A DNA stretch of 30,460 bases, from the NCBI GenBank assembly GCA_003445795.1, contig DMCN01000038.1:32920-63379 (forward strand). The letters run 5' to 3'. Made by a program: the position numbers and the translations under genes. Origin of the DNA: Gallionellaceae bacterium (lineage in GTDB: Bacteria > Pseudomonadota > Gammaproteobacteria > Burkholderiales > Gallionellaceae). The notes under the pieces were generated by a model that had not been told where the DNA came from, did not search any database, and saw only the letters and a program-made list of their open reading frames with translations. Shown here in pieces: positions 9,781 to 18,214 of this stretch (within the stretch, counting starts at the first letter, position 1; the number at the start of each line of letters is the position of its first letter).

Positions 9781-9953
9781 CGCTTACACTTCATTTCGCC
9801 ATAGTCCAAACGGCCTATTCACGACATATTTCAAGCTATTTGTTCTTCCCACAACTCCTCTTCACACTCCCTTAACATTCCATGTCGCCAACATTGTCTT
9901 TTGGAGTCTGCCCCCGAGTTGTGCCCCTTCGAAAGACATGGCAAGAAACACCC

Positions 9954-9977
9954 ATCCGTGGCAGGATTTACACGGAT
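9954..9977. promoter_or_regulatory. Hairpin/inverted repeat in the leader of the sulfotransferase operon
   Basis: The arms ATCCGTG and CACGGAT pair perfectly around a 10-nt loop. The repeat ends 25 nt before the first gene. It has no T-run, so an intrinsic terminator is unlikely; an operator or a 5' leader stem are possible. Confidence 0.35.
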
Positions 9978-10002
9978 ACTCTACGAAGCTTCTTAAATAT
10001 TT

Positions 10003-12150
10003 ATGAATGAGCCGCGCAAACCAGACTATCCCGGTCAGGGTTCACATCCACAATCAACCCGACTCACTATCGAGCAGGCGATGGTTCTGGCGGCGCAATT
10101 GCAATCAAACAACCGGCTGCAAGAGTCCGAGCAACTGTTGCAACAGATCTTGCAGCAACAACCGCAACATCCTTTCGCCCTGCATTTGCTCGGCGTGATC
10201 GCACACCAGTGCGGAAAACTGCAACAGGCTGCCGAACTGATCCAGCGCGCAATCGCCATTAAGGGCGACGTTGCCCTGTTCCACGCCAACCTGTGCGAGA
10301 TCAGTCGTCAACTGAAGCAACTGGAACAGGCGATTGCCCACGGGGAGCGTGCTGTCGCGCTGGCACCCGATCTGGCGATGGCGCACAGCAACCTCGGCAT
10401 CGCGCATTTCGACCGCAAGGACTATGACAAGGCAGAAGCCTGCCAGCACCGCGCGCTGGCGCTTACCCCAAGCTTCGCGCCTTCGCTCAACAACCTGGGC
10501 AGCATCAATCGCGAGCGCAAGGACCACAAGGTTGCGCTGGAGTGGTATTACAAGGCCGCTGCCGCCAACCCAAATTATCTTGAGCCGCTCAACAACCTGG
10601 GAGCGCTGTTGCTGGAAGAAGATCGCATTCCGGAAGCAAGCGAGGCGCTGGAAAAAGCACTCAAGCTCAACCCGAATTACGCCGAATCTATCTGCAACAT
10701 GGGCGGCGTGCATCTGGCGCTGGAGCAATACTCTGAAGCGCTGGTCAAATTCCGCCGCGCACTGGAACTGCGCCCGGAATACCTTGATGCCCAGTTGGGA
10801 CTGTCCAAGACGCTGCAAGCCTCGGAGTCTCCTGATGAAGCAGAAATCGAGGCTCGGCGCGCGCTCGACATCGATGGAAACAACCCCAAGGCACATGCGT
10901 TGCTGGGAAACATCCTCACCGAAGCTTCCCGCCCCGAACAGGCCGAGGCCGAATTCGAACGCGCGCTGGCGCTAGATCCGAGCAGTGAGGAAGCGATGCA
11001 AGGTCTGGGGCATCTGTGCGTGGAGAACGGCGAACTGGAACGCGCGGAAGAACTGTTCCGGCGCGCGCTTGTGCTGAAACCGGACAATGTGGCCGCGCGC
11101 ATCCAGCTCATCCAGACCGCGAAGGTCAAACCCGGCGACGAGAATTTTGCGGCATTGCTCGAACTGCAACAGAACGGCGACAAGCATTCCGACAACCGCA
11201 AGTTGTCGCTGCACTTCGCACTGGGCAAGTGCTACGACGACACCAAGGAATACGACAAAGCGTTCCCGAACTACCTTGCAGGCTGCAAGATCAAACGTGC
11301 CCGTTTCGCCTACGACCCGGATGCCTCGGCACGGCAGTTTGCCGAACTGGCGAACATCTTCAGCAAAGACTACATCGACCGTCTACGCGGCAACGGCAAC
11401 CCGTCCGTCCTGCCGATCTTCGTGCTCGGCATGCCGCGCTCGGGCACCACCCTGACCGAGCAGATCATCGCCAGCCATCCGGATGTGCATGGCGCGGGTG
11501 AACTGCCCGACTTGCTGCGCGTAGTGCATCGCAAGACACATCCGGACACCACAAGCTTCCCTGACAACCTGCGCTATCTGGACCGGTCCACACTCTGCGC
11601 ATGGGGAGACGAGTATGTCGCCGGACTGAAGGAGCGTTCTCCCGCATCAAAGCATATCACCGACAAGATGCCGGCCAATTTCCTCGCTGTGCCGCTGATC
11701 CACCTGATGCTGCCGAACGCGAAGATCATCCACGTCAACCGCAATCCGGTGGACACTTGTCTGTCGTGCTTCACGCGCCTGTTCCACCGCAAACAGGAAC
11801 ATACCTATGACCTCGCCGAACTCGGTCGCTATTACGCCGACTATGCGCGCCTGATGGATCAGTGGCGCAAGGTGTTGCCGCCCGGTGCATTCCTTGACAT
11901 CCAGTACGAGGATATCGTCGCCGATCAGGAAGGACAGGCACGCAGACTGCTGGAATTCTGTGGCCTGGAATGGGATGCAGCCTGCCTCGATTTCCACAAG
12001 ACCAAACGCCAGGTGCGCACCGCCAGCGTGACGCAGGTGCGCCAGCCGATCTACTCAACCTCAGTGGAACGTTGGCGTTCGTATGAAAAGTTCCTGGGGC
12101 CACTACTCAACCAACTGGGCGATCTTGTCCCTAACCGAAACGCAAAATGA
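10003..12150 (+). CDS. TPR-repeat sulfotransferase
   Basis: 715 residues. About ten tetratricopeptide repeats span residues 20-370, with repeated units such as NNLGALLLEEDRIPEASEAL. A PAPS-dependent sulfotransferase domain covers about 465-700. The 5'-phosphosulfate-binding P-loop is GMPRSGTT (PRSGTT at 478-483). The 3'-phosphate-binding motif is VNRNPVDTCLS (R580 to S588). The family transfers sulfate from PAPS to hydroxyl or amino groups, and the TPR part probably binds the acceptor, perhaps a protein. No signal peptide is present, so it is cytoplasmic. The ribosome site is weak (A+T-rich, no GGAG). Its TGA overlaps the ATG of the next gene by 4 nt. The last gene of the operon is an APS kinase that would supply PAPS. 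The acceptor is unknown. Confidence 0.9.
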   Translation: MNEPRKPDYPGQGSHPQSTRLTIEQAMVLAAQLQSNNRLQESEQLLQQILQQQPQHPFALHLLGVIAHQCGKLQQAAELIQRAIAIKGDVALFHANLCEISRQLKQLEQAIAHGERAVALAPDLAMAHSNLGIAHFDRKDYDKAEACQHRALALTPSFAPSLNNLGSINRERKDHKVALEWYYKAAAANPNYLEPLNNLGALLLEEDRIPEASEALEKALKLNPNYAESICNMGGVHLALEQYSEALVKFRRALELRPEYLDAQLGLSKTLQASESPDEAEIEARRALDIDGNNPKAHALLGNILTEASRPEQAEAEFERALALDPSSEEAMQGLGHLCVENGELERAEELFRRALVLKPDNVAARIQLIQTAKVKPGDENFAALLELQQNGDKHSDNRKLSLHFALGKCYDDTKEYDKAFPNYLAGCKIKRARFAYDPDASARQFAELANIFSKDYIDRLRGNGNPSVLPIFVLGMPRSGTTLTEQIIASHPDVHGAGELPDLLRVVHRKTHPDTTSFPDNLRYLDRSTLCAWGDEYVAGLKERSPASKHITDKMPANFLAVPLIHLMLPNAKIIHVNRNPVDTCLSCFTRLFHRKQEHTYDLAELGRYYADYARLMDQWRKVLPPGAFLDIQYEDIVADQEGQARRLLEFCGLEWDAACLDFHKTKRQVRTASVTQVRQPIYSTSVERWRSYEKFLGPLLNQLGDLVPNRNAK

Positions 12151-12647
12151 CAAATCCCATCACTGAACAATTGGGCGATCTTGTTATTGGCATCGACCAT
12201 ATCGCCATCGCCGTCGCGGATGTTGATGCGTCCATCGCTCATTACTCCTGCGCATTGGGGTTCACTTTACTGGAGCGCAGTGAAGTTTCCGGCGATCACT
12301 CCGGCATGGTGTACGCAGTCTTGAAATCCGGAAGTTCGACCGTGGTGCTGGTTCAGGGTACGTCGCCGGAATCGCAAGTCTCGAAATTCATCGCCGCGTT
12401 CGGTACCGGCATGCATCACATCGCGTTCGCGGTAAAAGATCTGGATGCGGCTTTGTCTATTGTGAAGGAGACTGGCGGCAGCGTCGACACCCCGGTCATT
12501 GCCGACAACGGGATACGCCAGGCCTTCCTTCAGCGCGATGCGGCAAGTGGCGTGCGTATCGAGTTGATCGAGCGGGCAGAAGTCCCATTCTCGGAGAAGA
12601 ACGTGGAAGGCTTGTTCCGCGCACTCGAAGCGAAAGACCTGTACTGA
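12147..12647 (+). CDS. VOC-superfamily protein (methylmalonyl-CoA epimerase/glyoxalase-like)
   Basis: 166 residues with two beta-alpha-beta-beta-beta halves. The first begins IDHIAIAVADVDASIAHY near residue 17, the second GMHHIAFAVKDLDAAL near residue 90. Candidate metal ligands are the His of IDHIAIA, the second-half His of MHHIAF, and the Glu of RIELIER near the C-terminus. The pattern is closest to methylmalonyl-CoA epimerase and 4-hydroxyphenylpyruvate dioxygenase-like folds. Its position between a sulfotransferase and a methyltransferase, beside a CoA-ligase-like gene, suggests an epimerase, isomerase or lyase acting on an acyl intermediate, but the substrate cannot be read. ATGA overlap with the preceding gene implies translational coupling. 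Confidence 0.8.
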   Translation: MTNPITEQLGDLVIGIDHIAIAVADVDASIAHYSCALGFTLLERSEVSGDHSGMVYAVLKSGSSTVVLVQGTSPESQVSKFIAAFGTGMHHIAFAVKDLDAALSIVKETGGSVDTPVIADNGIRQAFLQRDAASGVRIELIERAEVPFSEKNVEGLFRALEAKDLY

Positions 12648-12652
12648 ACGAC

Positions 12653-13447
12653 ATGAAGGACACCGTACCTGACAGCTATTGGCAAGGCTTCGCGCAGCGC
12701 TGGAACCGGCTGGGTTCGCCGCTGCGGCCCTGCGCGGAAGATGTGGCAAACTTCCGCAAGTCGATCGGTGACGATCCAGGTCGTTGCCTGCTGCTGGGTG
12801 TCACCCCCGAGCTGGCAGAACTCTCCCTCGATCTCACCGCCATCGACAACAGTGCCGCCATGATCACCGCTCTCTGGCACGGCCGGCAGCGCGCGATCAT
12901 GGGTGACTGGCTGGAGATGCCTTTTGCGCCCGCTTCGTTCGACACAATCATCGGCGACGGTTGCCTGGTGTTGCTCGCGCAACCCATGCAACACCAGTGC
13001 TTCTTCGAACGGCTCGCCAGGACCGTTGTGCCCGGCGGCAAGATAGCGCTGCGCGTGTTCGTCAGTCCGGAACTTCCGGAGACACGCGATCAGGTCTGCC
13101 GTGATGCCCTGGCTGGCAAGATGAAAAGTGTGCATGCCTTCAAGTGGCGATTGTCGATGGCGATCGCCTCCGAATCGCCTGACTACATCTTCAACGTCGC
13201 AGAGACGGCGGCGACCTTCGACCGATTAATCCCGGACCGGCAACGGCTCGCCGCCGCGACCGGCTGGCGCGCCGACGAGATCGAGACCATCGATTTCTAT
13301 CGCGGCTCGGATGCGAGATATTGTTACCCGACACTGTCTCATGCAAAAAAATCTCTCCCGCCGTCACTCGTGGAAAAGGAAGTGATCTATGGCAGTTACG
13401 AACTCGCCGAGCGCTGCCCCATCCTCGTGCTCGAAGCGCGCACATGA
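12653..13447 (+). CDS. Class I SAM-dependent methyltransferase-like protein
   Basis: 264 residues, starting 5 nt after the previous stop. The core reads RCLLLGVTPELAEL near residues 44-57 at the position of motif I, then LTAIDNSAAMI (the acidic residue at the end of strand 2), GDWLEMPFAPASFDTIIGDG (motifs II/III) and VVPGGKIALRVF (post-III). This order fits the Methyltransf_11/25 fold. Motif I lacks the usual GxGxG glycines and reads GVTPE, so either cofactor binding is atypical or the protein belongs to a divergent subfamily. The stop overlaps the next ATG by 4 nt. Substrate unknown; O-, N- or C-methylation of the operon's product is inferred from context. Confidence 0.78.
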   Translation: MKDTVPDSYWQGFAQRWNRLGSPLRPCAEDVANFRKSIGDDPGRCLLLGVTPELAELSLDLTAIDNSAAMITALWHGRQRAIMGDWLEMPFAPASFDTIIGDGCLVLLAQPMQHQCFFERLARTVVPGGKIALRVFVSPELPETRDQVCRDALAGKMKSVHAFKWRLSMAIASESPDYIFNVAETAATFDRLIPDRQRLAAATGWRADEIETIDFYRGSDARYCYPTLSHAKKSLPPSLVEKEVIYGSYELAERCPILVLEART

Positions 13448-14820
13448 CTAAACTGCACGACATCAAGGACAACTGGGCTGCGCAAGGCCGCACTGCCAAC
13501 AACGACCCGGTCGCAGCCAACCTGCTCTCCCTGCTGACTCAGTTCGAAGACAGCCAGTGGTGGTCAGCGCAGGAACTGCAACAAAAACAACTGGTGCAAT
13601 TCGCATTGCTGGCGGCACATGCATACCGGCATTCGCCGTTCTTCCGCAGCCGTTTCGATCAAGCCGGTCTCGACCCTTCGCGGGCGTGGACTGCCGATTC
13701 CTTCACCTCCATTCCGCTGTTGACCCGCGCCGAGCTAATGCAGCAGGCGGACCACATCTACTGTCGCAAAGTGCCGCAGCAGCATGGTGCTGTGCACAAG
13801 GTCCAGACCTCGGGCTCGACCGGCCAGGTGGTCACGGTGGCGAAGACCGAATTCAACCAGTTGTTGTGGCTGGCACTGGCGATGCGCGAACACCTGTGGC
13901 ATGAGCGCGACTTCGCCGCCACGCTGGCAGTGATCAAGGCGCTCACGCCGACGCTGGACGATCCAGCCGAAGCCGCACGCCTCGGCTGGGGGCATCCCGC
14001 GACATTGCTGCTGCAGACCGGTCCATCCTATGCACAACCGCTGGCGATGGATGTCGCGCAACAGGCGGCATGGCTAGCACGCATTGACCCGAAATACCTG
14101 CTGACCTATCCGTCCAACCTCGGCGCACTACTGGATCGCTACGAACATGGCGATGCCGTGCCTCCCTCGCTGTGCCAGGTCCGCACCGTTGGCGAGACGC
14201 TGCACCCGGGGTTGCGCGAGCGCTGCCGGAAACTGGGCAGGATCGAGATCGTGGACATGTACAGCTCGCAGGAGGTGGGCCTCATCGCGCTGCAATGTCC
14301 CGTCAGCGGCCTGTACCATATCCAGAGCGAGAGCCTGATCGTGGAGATACTTGATGATGATGGCAAGCCGTGCCGACCGGGTGAAACCGGGCGAGTGGTC
14401 ATCACCGACCTGCACAACTTCGCCACGCCCCTCATCCGCTACGAGATACGCGACTATGCCGAAGTCGGCCCGGTCTGCCCGTGCGGACGCGGCCTGCCGA
14501 CGCTGGCGCGCATCATGGGACGGCGGCGCAACATGGTGGTGTTCCCCGATGGCAAACGGCACTGGCCTCTGATCGGCGCACACAGCTACCGCGAGGTGGC
14601 CGACATCCGGCAGTACCAAGCTATACAACACTCATTGGAGGATATCGAGATCAGGCTGGTGATCGATGAGCCGCTCTCGAAGATGCAGGAAGCAAGACTG
14701 ACTGAACTCGCCAGGCAGGCGCTGGGCCATCCATTTCCTCTACGCTTCAGCTATTCGAAGGATGAACTCCCCAAGACCGGAGGCGGAAAGTTCGAGGAGT
14801 TCATCTCGCTGGTAAGATGA
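13444..14820 (+). CDS. PaaK/CapK-like adenylate-forming ligase (phenylacetate-CoA ligase family)
   Basis: 458 residues, expected to activate a carboxylic acid as an acyl-adenylate and possibly transfer it to CoA. The phosphate-binding loop is VQTSGSTGQVV (residues about 120-130). Further family motifs are VRTVGETLHP, MYSSQEVGLIALQC, GETGRVVITDLHNFATPLIRY and CPCGRGLPTLARIMGRR, where the closely spaced Cys residues resemble the metal-binding cysteines of PaaK relatives. The C-terminal subdomain ends KDELPKTGGGKFEEF, with a candidate catalytic Lys. I chose the ATG at 13444, which forms an ATGA overlap with the methyltransferase stop. An open frame extends to 13321, but that part is read in another frame by the methyltransferase and shows no family similarity. 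The carboxylate substrate is unknown. Confidence 0.85.
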   Translation: MTKLHDIKDNWAAQGRTANNDPVAANLLSLLTQFEDSQWWSAQELQQKQLVQFALLAAHAYRHSPFFRSRFDQAGLDPSRAWTADSFTSIPLLTRAELMQQADHIYCRKVPQQHGAVHKVQTSGSTGQVVTVAKTEFNQLLWLALAMREHLWHERDFAATLAVIKALTPTLDDPAEAARLGWGHPATLLLQTGPSYAQPLAMDVAQQAAWLARIDPKYLLTYPSNLGALLDRYEHGDAVPPSLCQVRTVGETLHPGLRERCRKLGRIEIVDMYSSQEVGLIALQCPVSGLYHIQSESLIVEILDDDGKPCRPGETGRVVITDLHNFATPLIRYEIRDYAEVGPVCPCGRGLPTLARIMGRRRNMVVFPDGKRHWPLIGAHSYREVADIRQYQAIQHSLEDIEIRLVIDEPLSKMQEARLTELARQALGHPFPLRFSYSKDELPKTGGGKFEEFISLVR

Positions 14821-14844
14821 AGCACCAAACGATGGGATAACTTC

Positions 14845-15429
14845 ATGACTAATACCAACATCGTCCGCCACACAGGACATGTCACCGCGGAAGACCGTGC
14901 CAGCCTGCTGGGGCAGCAGGCAATGACCATCTGGATGACGGGCTTGAGCGCCGCCGGGAAGTCAACATTGGCATTCGCACTGGAAAGCGAGCTAATCAAG
15001 AACGGACGCGCCTGCTATGTGCTGGATGGCGACAACGTGCGGCATGGACTGAACCGGGATCTCGGATTCAGTTCACATGACCGTAGCGAAAACATCCGCC
15101 GCATCTCCGAGGTTGCCAAGCTGATGAACGATGCCGGACTGATCGTCATCACCGCCTTCATCTCGCCATTCCGCGCAGACCGCGAACTGGCGCGGGATAT
15201 CATCGGGGGGAAATCCTTCAGAGAGATTCATATCAGCACACCGATCAACGTGTGCGAACGACGCGACCCGAAACATTTCTATGAACGCGCCCGCAAGGGA
15301 GAGTTGGCTGATTTCACCGGGGTATCCTCGCCTTACGAGGCACCCGAACATCCGGATCTTGCCGTCGATACTTCGCTGATCTGCCAGGATGACGCGGTCA
15401 GACAATTACTTGCCCTGACATCTCCCTGA
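14845..15429 (+). CDS. cysC: Adenylylsulfate (APS) kinase
   Basis: 194 residues. It phosphorylates APS with ATP to give PAPS, the sulfate donor for sulfotransferases. The Walker A motif is GLSAAGKST (33-41). Other family signatures are LDGDNVRHGLNRDLGF, ENIRRISEVAKLM, TAFISPFRADRELAR (with the Ser of the FISP loop) and VCERRDPKHFYERARKGE. Length is that of a stand-alone CysC, with no fused ATP sulfurylase. The start has a GGGATAA element upstream and lies 24 nt after the ligase gene, so it probably shares the operon. Its link to the sulfotransferase five genes upstream implies a dedicated PAPS supply. No ATP sulfurylase is in the window, so APS must come from elsewhere in the genome. Confidence 0.95.
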   Translation: MTNTNIVRHTGHVTAEDRASLLGQQAMTIWMTGLSAAGKSTLAFALESELIKNGRACYVLDGDNVRHGLNRDLGFSSHDRSENIRRISEVAKLMNDAGLIVITAFISPFRADRELARDIIGGKSFREIHISTPINVCERRDPKHFYERARKGELADFTGVSSPYEAPEHPDLAVDTSLICQDDAVRQLLALTSP

Positions 15430-15430
15430 A

Positions 15431-15452
15431 GTCCCGGAGGTCAAGCCGGGAC
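15431..15452. terminator. Stem-loop between convergent cysC and thrC
   Basis: GTCCCGG and CCGGGAC pair perfectly around an 8-nt loop in the 11-bp gap after cysC, extending over the last codons and stop of thrC. No T-run follows on either strand, so it is only a candidate transcription barrier. Confidence 0.35.
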
Positions 15453-16874
15453 GTTCGCCGAGATATACGCCTTCAGTTTCGCCAGATCGGCATCCATCAC
15501 TTCGCAGCGCTGCGGCAGATCCTCGATACCTTCCATTGCTGCTGGACGTTCCGGTTGGTGGCCCAGAGCTTCCTGGATGGTCTCGGCGAACTTGGCAGGC
15601 AAGGCGGTCTCCAGGCAGATCAGCGGCAGGCTGGGGCGGCGTTGCTCCAGGCCCACTTTCAGGCCGTCGGCGGTATGCGTGTCTATCATCACGCCGTATT
15701 CTTCCCACACCTCGCGGATCGTCTTCAGGCGGTCCTGATGCGTGCTCTTGCCGGAGGCGAAATCGAACTTCGAAAGCTGATGCCAGTAGTCGGTGCCCTT
15801 GATGTCGAAGGAACCGCCCGCATCCACCTTGCTCCAGAACTCGCGCACCTTGGCACCGTCGCGACCGACCAGGTCGAACACGAAGCGCTCGAAGTTGGAG
15901 GCCTTGCTGATATCCATAGACGGGCTGCTGGTCTCGTAGGTGTGGTCGGTGCCGCGCGGGCGATAGACGCCGGTGCGGAAGAACTCGTCCAGCACATCGT
16001 TCTCGTTCGTCGCGAGGATGAGTTGGCCGATGGGCAGGCCCATCATGCGCGCGATGTGGCCGGCACAGATGTTGCCGAAGTTGCCGGACGGCACCGAGAA
16101 CGCGACGTGCTCGTCGTTGCTCTTGGTCGCGGCGAAGTAACCCTTGAAGTAATACACGATCTGCGCCGACACGCGCCCCCAGTTGATGGAGTTGACCGTG
16201 CCGATCTTGTACTTCGCCTTGAAGGCGTGATCGTTGGAGACCGCCTTGACCATATCCTGCGCATCATCGAAGAAACCGTTGATGGCGATGTTGTGGATGT
16301 TGGGGTCCTGCAGCGAATACATCTGCGCACGCTGGAAGGCGCTCATCTTGCCGTTCGGCGAGAGCATGAACACGCGGATACCCTTCTTGCCGCGCATCGC
16401 GTATTCGGCGGCGGAGCCGGTGTCGCCCGAGGTCGCGCCGAGGATGTTCAGTTCTTCCTTCTGCTTCGCCAGCGCATACTCGAACAGGTTGCCCAGCAAC
16501 TGCATCGCCATGTCCTTGAACGCCAGCGTCGGGCCGTTGGAAAGCTCCTGAAGGTATACGCCTTCACTCAGCTTGCGCAGGGGCGTGATCTGCGTGGCAT
16601 CCGAATCAGCGCGGCCGTTGCTGTAAACCTGCGCGGTGTAGGTCTTGCTGATGATGGCCTTGAGGTCGGCCGCCGGGATGTCGGTGGCGAACTTGGACAG
16701 CACGGCAAAGGCGAGGTCGGCGTAAGACAGCGTGCGCCAGGCATCCAGCTCGGCGCGGGTCACCTGCGGGTATTGTTCCGGCAGGTACAGACCGCCATCC
16801 GGCGCGAGGCCGCCCAGCAGGATCTCGGTGAAGGTCTTGGCGGGCGCGTTGCCGCGGGTGGAGATGTATTTCAT
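15441..16874 (-). CDS. thrC: Threonine synthase
   Basis: 477 residues. PLP enzyme converting O-phosphohomoserine to threonine, the last step of threonine synthesis. The N-terminus MKYISTRG...LLGGLAPDGGLYLPE is typical of the long bacterial ThrC subfamily. The PLP lysine is K120 in GPTLAFKDMAMQ. Other motifs are LGATSGDTGSAAEYA and the phosphate-binding SVPSGNFGNICAG, with VNSINWGRV also conserved. Length matches the family. It starts 3 nt after the hom stop with a GGAAAA element upstream, so the two genes are coupled. The end faces cysC. Confidence 0.97.
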   Translation of the reverse strand: MKYISTRGNAPAKTFTEILLGGLAPDGGLYLPEQYPQVTRAELDAWRTLSYADLAFAVLSKFATDIPAADLKAIISKTYTAQVYSNGRADSDATQITPLRKLSEGVYLQELSNGPTLAFKDMAMQLLGNLFEYALAKQKEELNILGATSGDTGSAAEYAMRGKKGIRVFMLSPNGKMSAFQRAQMYSLQDPNIHNIAINGFFDDAQDMVKAVSNDHAFKAKYKIGTVNSINWGRVSAQIVYYFKGYFAATKSNDEHVAFSVPSGNFGNICAGHIARMMGLPIGQLILATNENDVLDEFFRTGVYRPRGTDHTYETSSPSMDISKASNFERFVFDLVGRDGAKVREFWSKVDAGGSFDIKGTDYWHQLSKFDFASGKSTHQDRLKTIREVWEEYGVMIDTHTADGLKVGLEQRRPSLPLICLETALPAKFAETIQEALGHQPERPAAMEGIEDLPQRCEVMDADLAKLKAYISANVPA

Positions 16875-16877
16875 TAT

Positions 16878-18191
16878 TTATTTTCCAAGTTCTTCCAGAC
16901 GCAGCTTGGTCACCTTGCCCGCCACCACACCCAATGCCTCGATCTTCTTGATCGCCGCATTGATGCGCTTCTCGCGCGTCTGGTGCGTCAGCATGATGAG
17001 GTCGGTCTGCTCTTCGCCTTCTTCCGGTTCCTTCTGGATCACGGCATCGATGGAGATCTGTTCGTCGGCGAGGATGCGCGTGATGTCGGCCAGCACGCCA
17101 GGCTTGTCCTGCACGCGCAGGCGCAGATAGTAGCTGGTGATGACTTCATCCATCGGCAGCACCTTGATATCGGCCATCGCGTTCGGCTGGAACGCCAGAT
17201 GCGGCACGCGGTTCTGCGGATCGGAAGTCGCCATGCGCGTCACGTCCACCAGGTCGGCGATCACCGCGCTGGCGGTGGGTTCCGCGCCGGCGCCCTTGCC
17301 ATAGTAAAGCGTGGAGCCGACGGCATCACCCTGCACCAGCACGGCGTTCATCGCGCCTTCGACGTTGGCGATCAGGCGTTTGGACGGGATCAAAGTCGGA
17401 TGCACGCGCAGCTCGACGCCTTCGTCGGTACGTTTGGTGATGCCGAGCAGCTTGATGCGGTAGCCGAGTTGTTCGGCATATTTGATATCCGTCGCATCCA
17501 GCTTGGAGATGCCCTCGATATAAGCCTTGTCGAACTGCATCGGGATGCCGAACGCGAGCGAAGAAAGAATCGTGATCTTGTGCGCCGCATCCACACCTTC
17601 GATGTCGAAGGTCGGGTCTGCTTCGGCATAGCCCAGACGTTGCGCCTCTTTCAGCACGGTGTCGAAGCTCAGGCCCTTGTCGCGCATCTCGGACAGGATG
17701 AAGTTGGTGGTGCCGTTGATGATACCCGCGATCCATTCGATGCGATTGGCGGAGAGACCTTCGCGCAGTGCCTTGATGATGGGGATACCGCCGGCCACGG
17801 CCGCCTCGAAGGCAACCATCACGCCCTTGTCCTGCGCGGCCTTGAATATCTCGTTACCGTGCACGGCCAGCAGCGCCTTGTTGGCGGTGACCACATGCTT
17901 GCCGTTGGCGATGGCTTTCAGCACCAGCTCTTTTGCCACGCCGTAGCCGCCGATAAGCTCGATGACGATATCCACTTCGGGATCGGCCACCACGGAGAAG
18001 GCATCGTCGGTCACGCGGCAGGTACCGCCGGTGACTTTTTTCGCGAGTTCCACGTTCTTGTCCGCTACCACGGTGATGCGAATGGGGCGACCGGCGCGGC
18101 GCGTGATTTCTTCCGCGTTGCGCTGCAATACGGTGAAGGTGCCGCCGCCGACCGTACCGATGCCGAGAAGACCTACATTGATTGGTTTCAT
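16878..18191 (-). CDS. hom: Homoserine dehydrogenase
   Basis: 437 residues. Reduces aspartate-4-semialdehyde to homoserine with NAD(P)H. The Rossmann motif is GLLGIGTVG (7-15). Central motifs are ANKALLAVHG, EAAVAGGIPIIKALREGL, GIINGTTNFIL and YAEADPTFDIEGVDAAHK, which carries the substrate-binding acidic residues and catalytic Lys region. A C-terminal ACT domain (YYLRLRVQDKPGVLADI onward, about 350-430) is the usual site of threonine feedback inhibition in monofunctional Hom. The ATG is preceded by AAAGG. It lies downstream of the aminotransferase gene, with the inverted-repeat element in between, and directly upstream of thrC. Confidence 0.97.
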   Translation of the reverse strand: MKPINVGLLGIGTVGGGTFTVLQRNAEEITRRAGRPIRITVVADKNVELAKKVTGGTCRVTDDAFSVVADPEVDIVIELIGGYGVAKELVLKAIANGKHVVTANKALLAVHGNEIFKAAQDKGVMVAFEAAVAGGIPIIKALREGLSANRIEWIAGIINGTTNFILSEMRDKGLSFDTVLKEAQRLGYAEADPTFDIEGVDAAHKITILSSLAFGIPMQFDKAYIEGISKLDATDIKYAEQLGYRIKLLGITKRTDEGVELRVHPTLIPSKRLIANVEGAMNAVLVQGDAVGSTLYYGKGAGAEPTASAVIADLVDVTRMATSDPQNRVPHLAFQPNAMADIKVLPMDEVITSYYLRLRVQDKPGVLADITRILADEQISIDAVIQKEPEEGEEQTDLIMLTHQTREKRINAAIKKIEALGVVAGKVTKLRLEELGK

Positions 18192-18214
18192 TACTTTTGC
18201 CTTTGGTTGTATGC

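Larger units (their letters stand above)
9700..10002. other. Divergent intergenic region between tpsA and the sulfotransferase operon
   Basis: This 303-bp stretch carries no gene I can support. It must hold the promoters of two divergent operons. It contains a 19-bp palindrome (9762-9780) and a 7-bp stem hairpin (9954-9977), listed separately. It is more A+T-rich than the flanking genes. I could not find a convincing -35/-10 pair or a sigma-54 GG-N10-GC site in either direction. Confidence 0.7.

Noticed and set aside
13321..13443. Upstream extension of the PaaK-like ligase
   Set aside because: The stretch is coded in another frame by the methyltransferase, gives residues unlike the family, and the ATGA overlap start at 13444 fits the operon style.
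10003..15429. The sulfotransferase operon as a sulfate assimilation (cys) operon
   Set aside because: ATP sulfurylase, PAPS reductase and sulfite reductase are all absent, while a sulfotransferase and acyl-modifying genes are present, so PAPS use for sulfation fits better.
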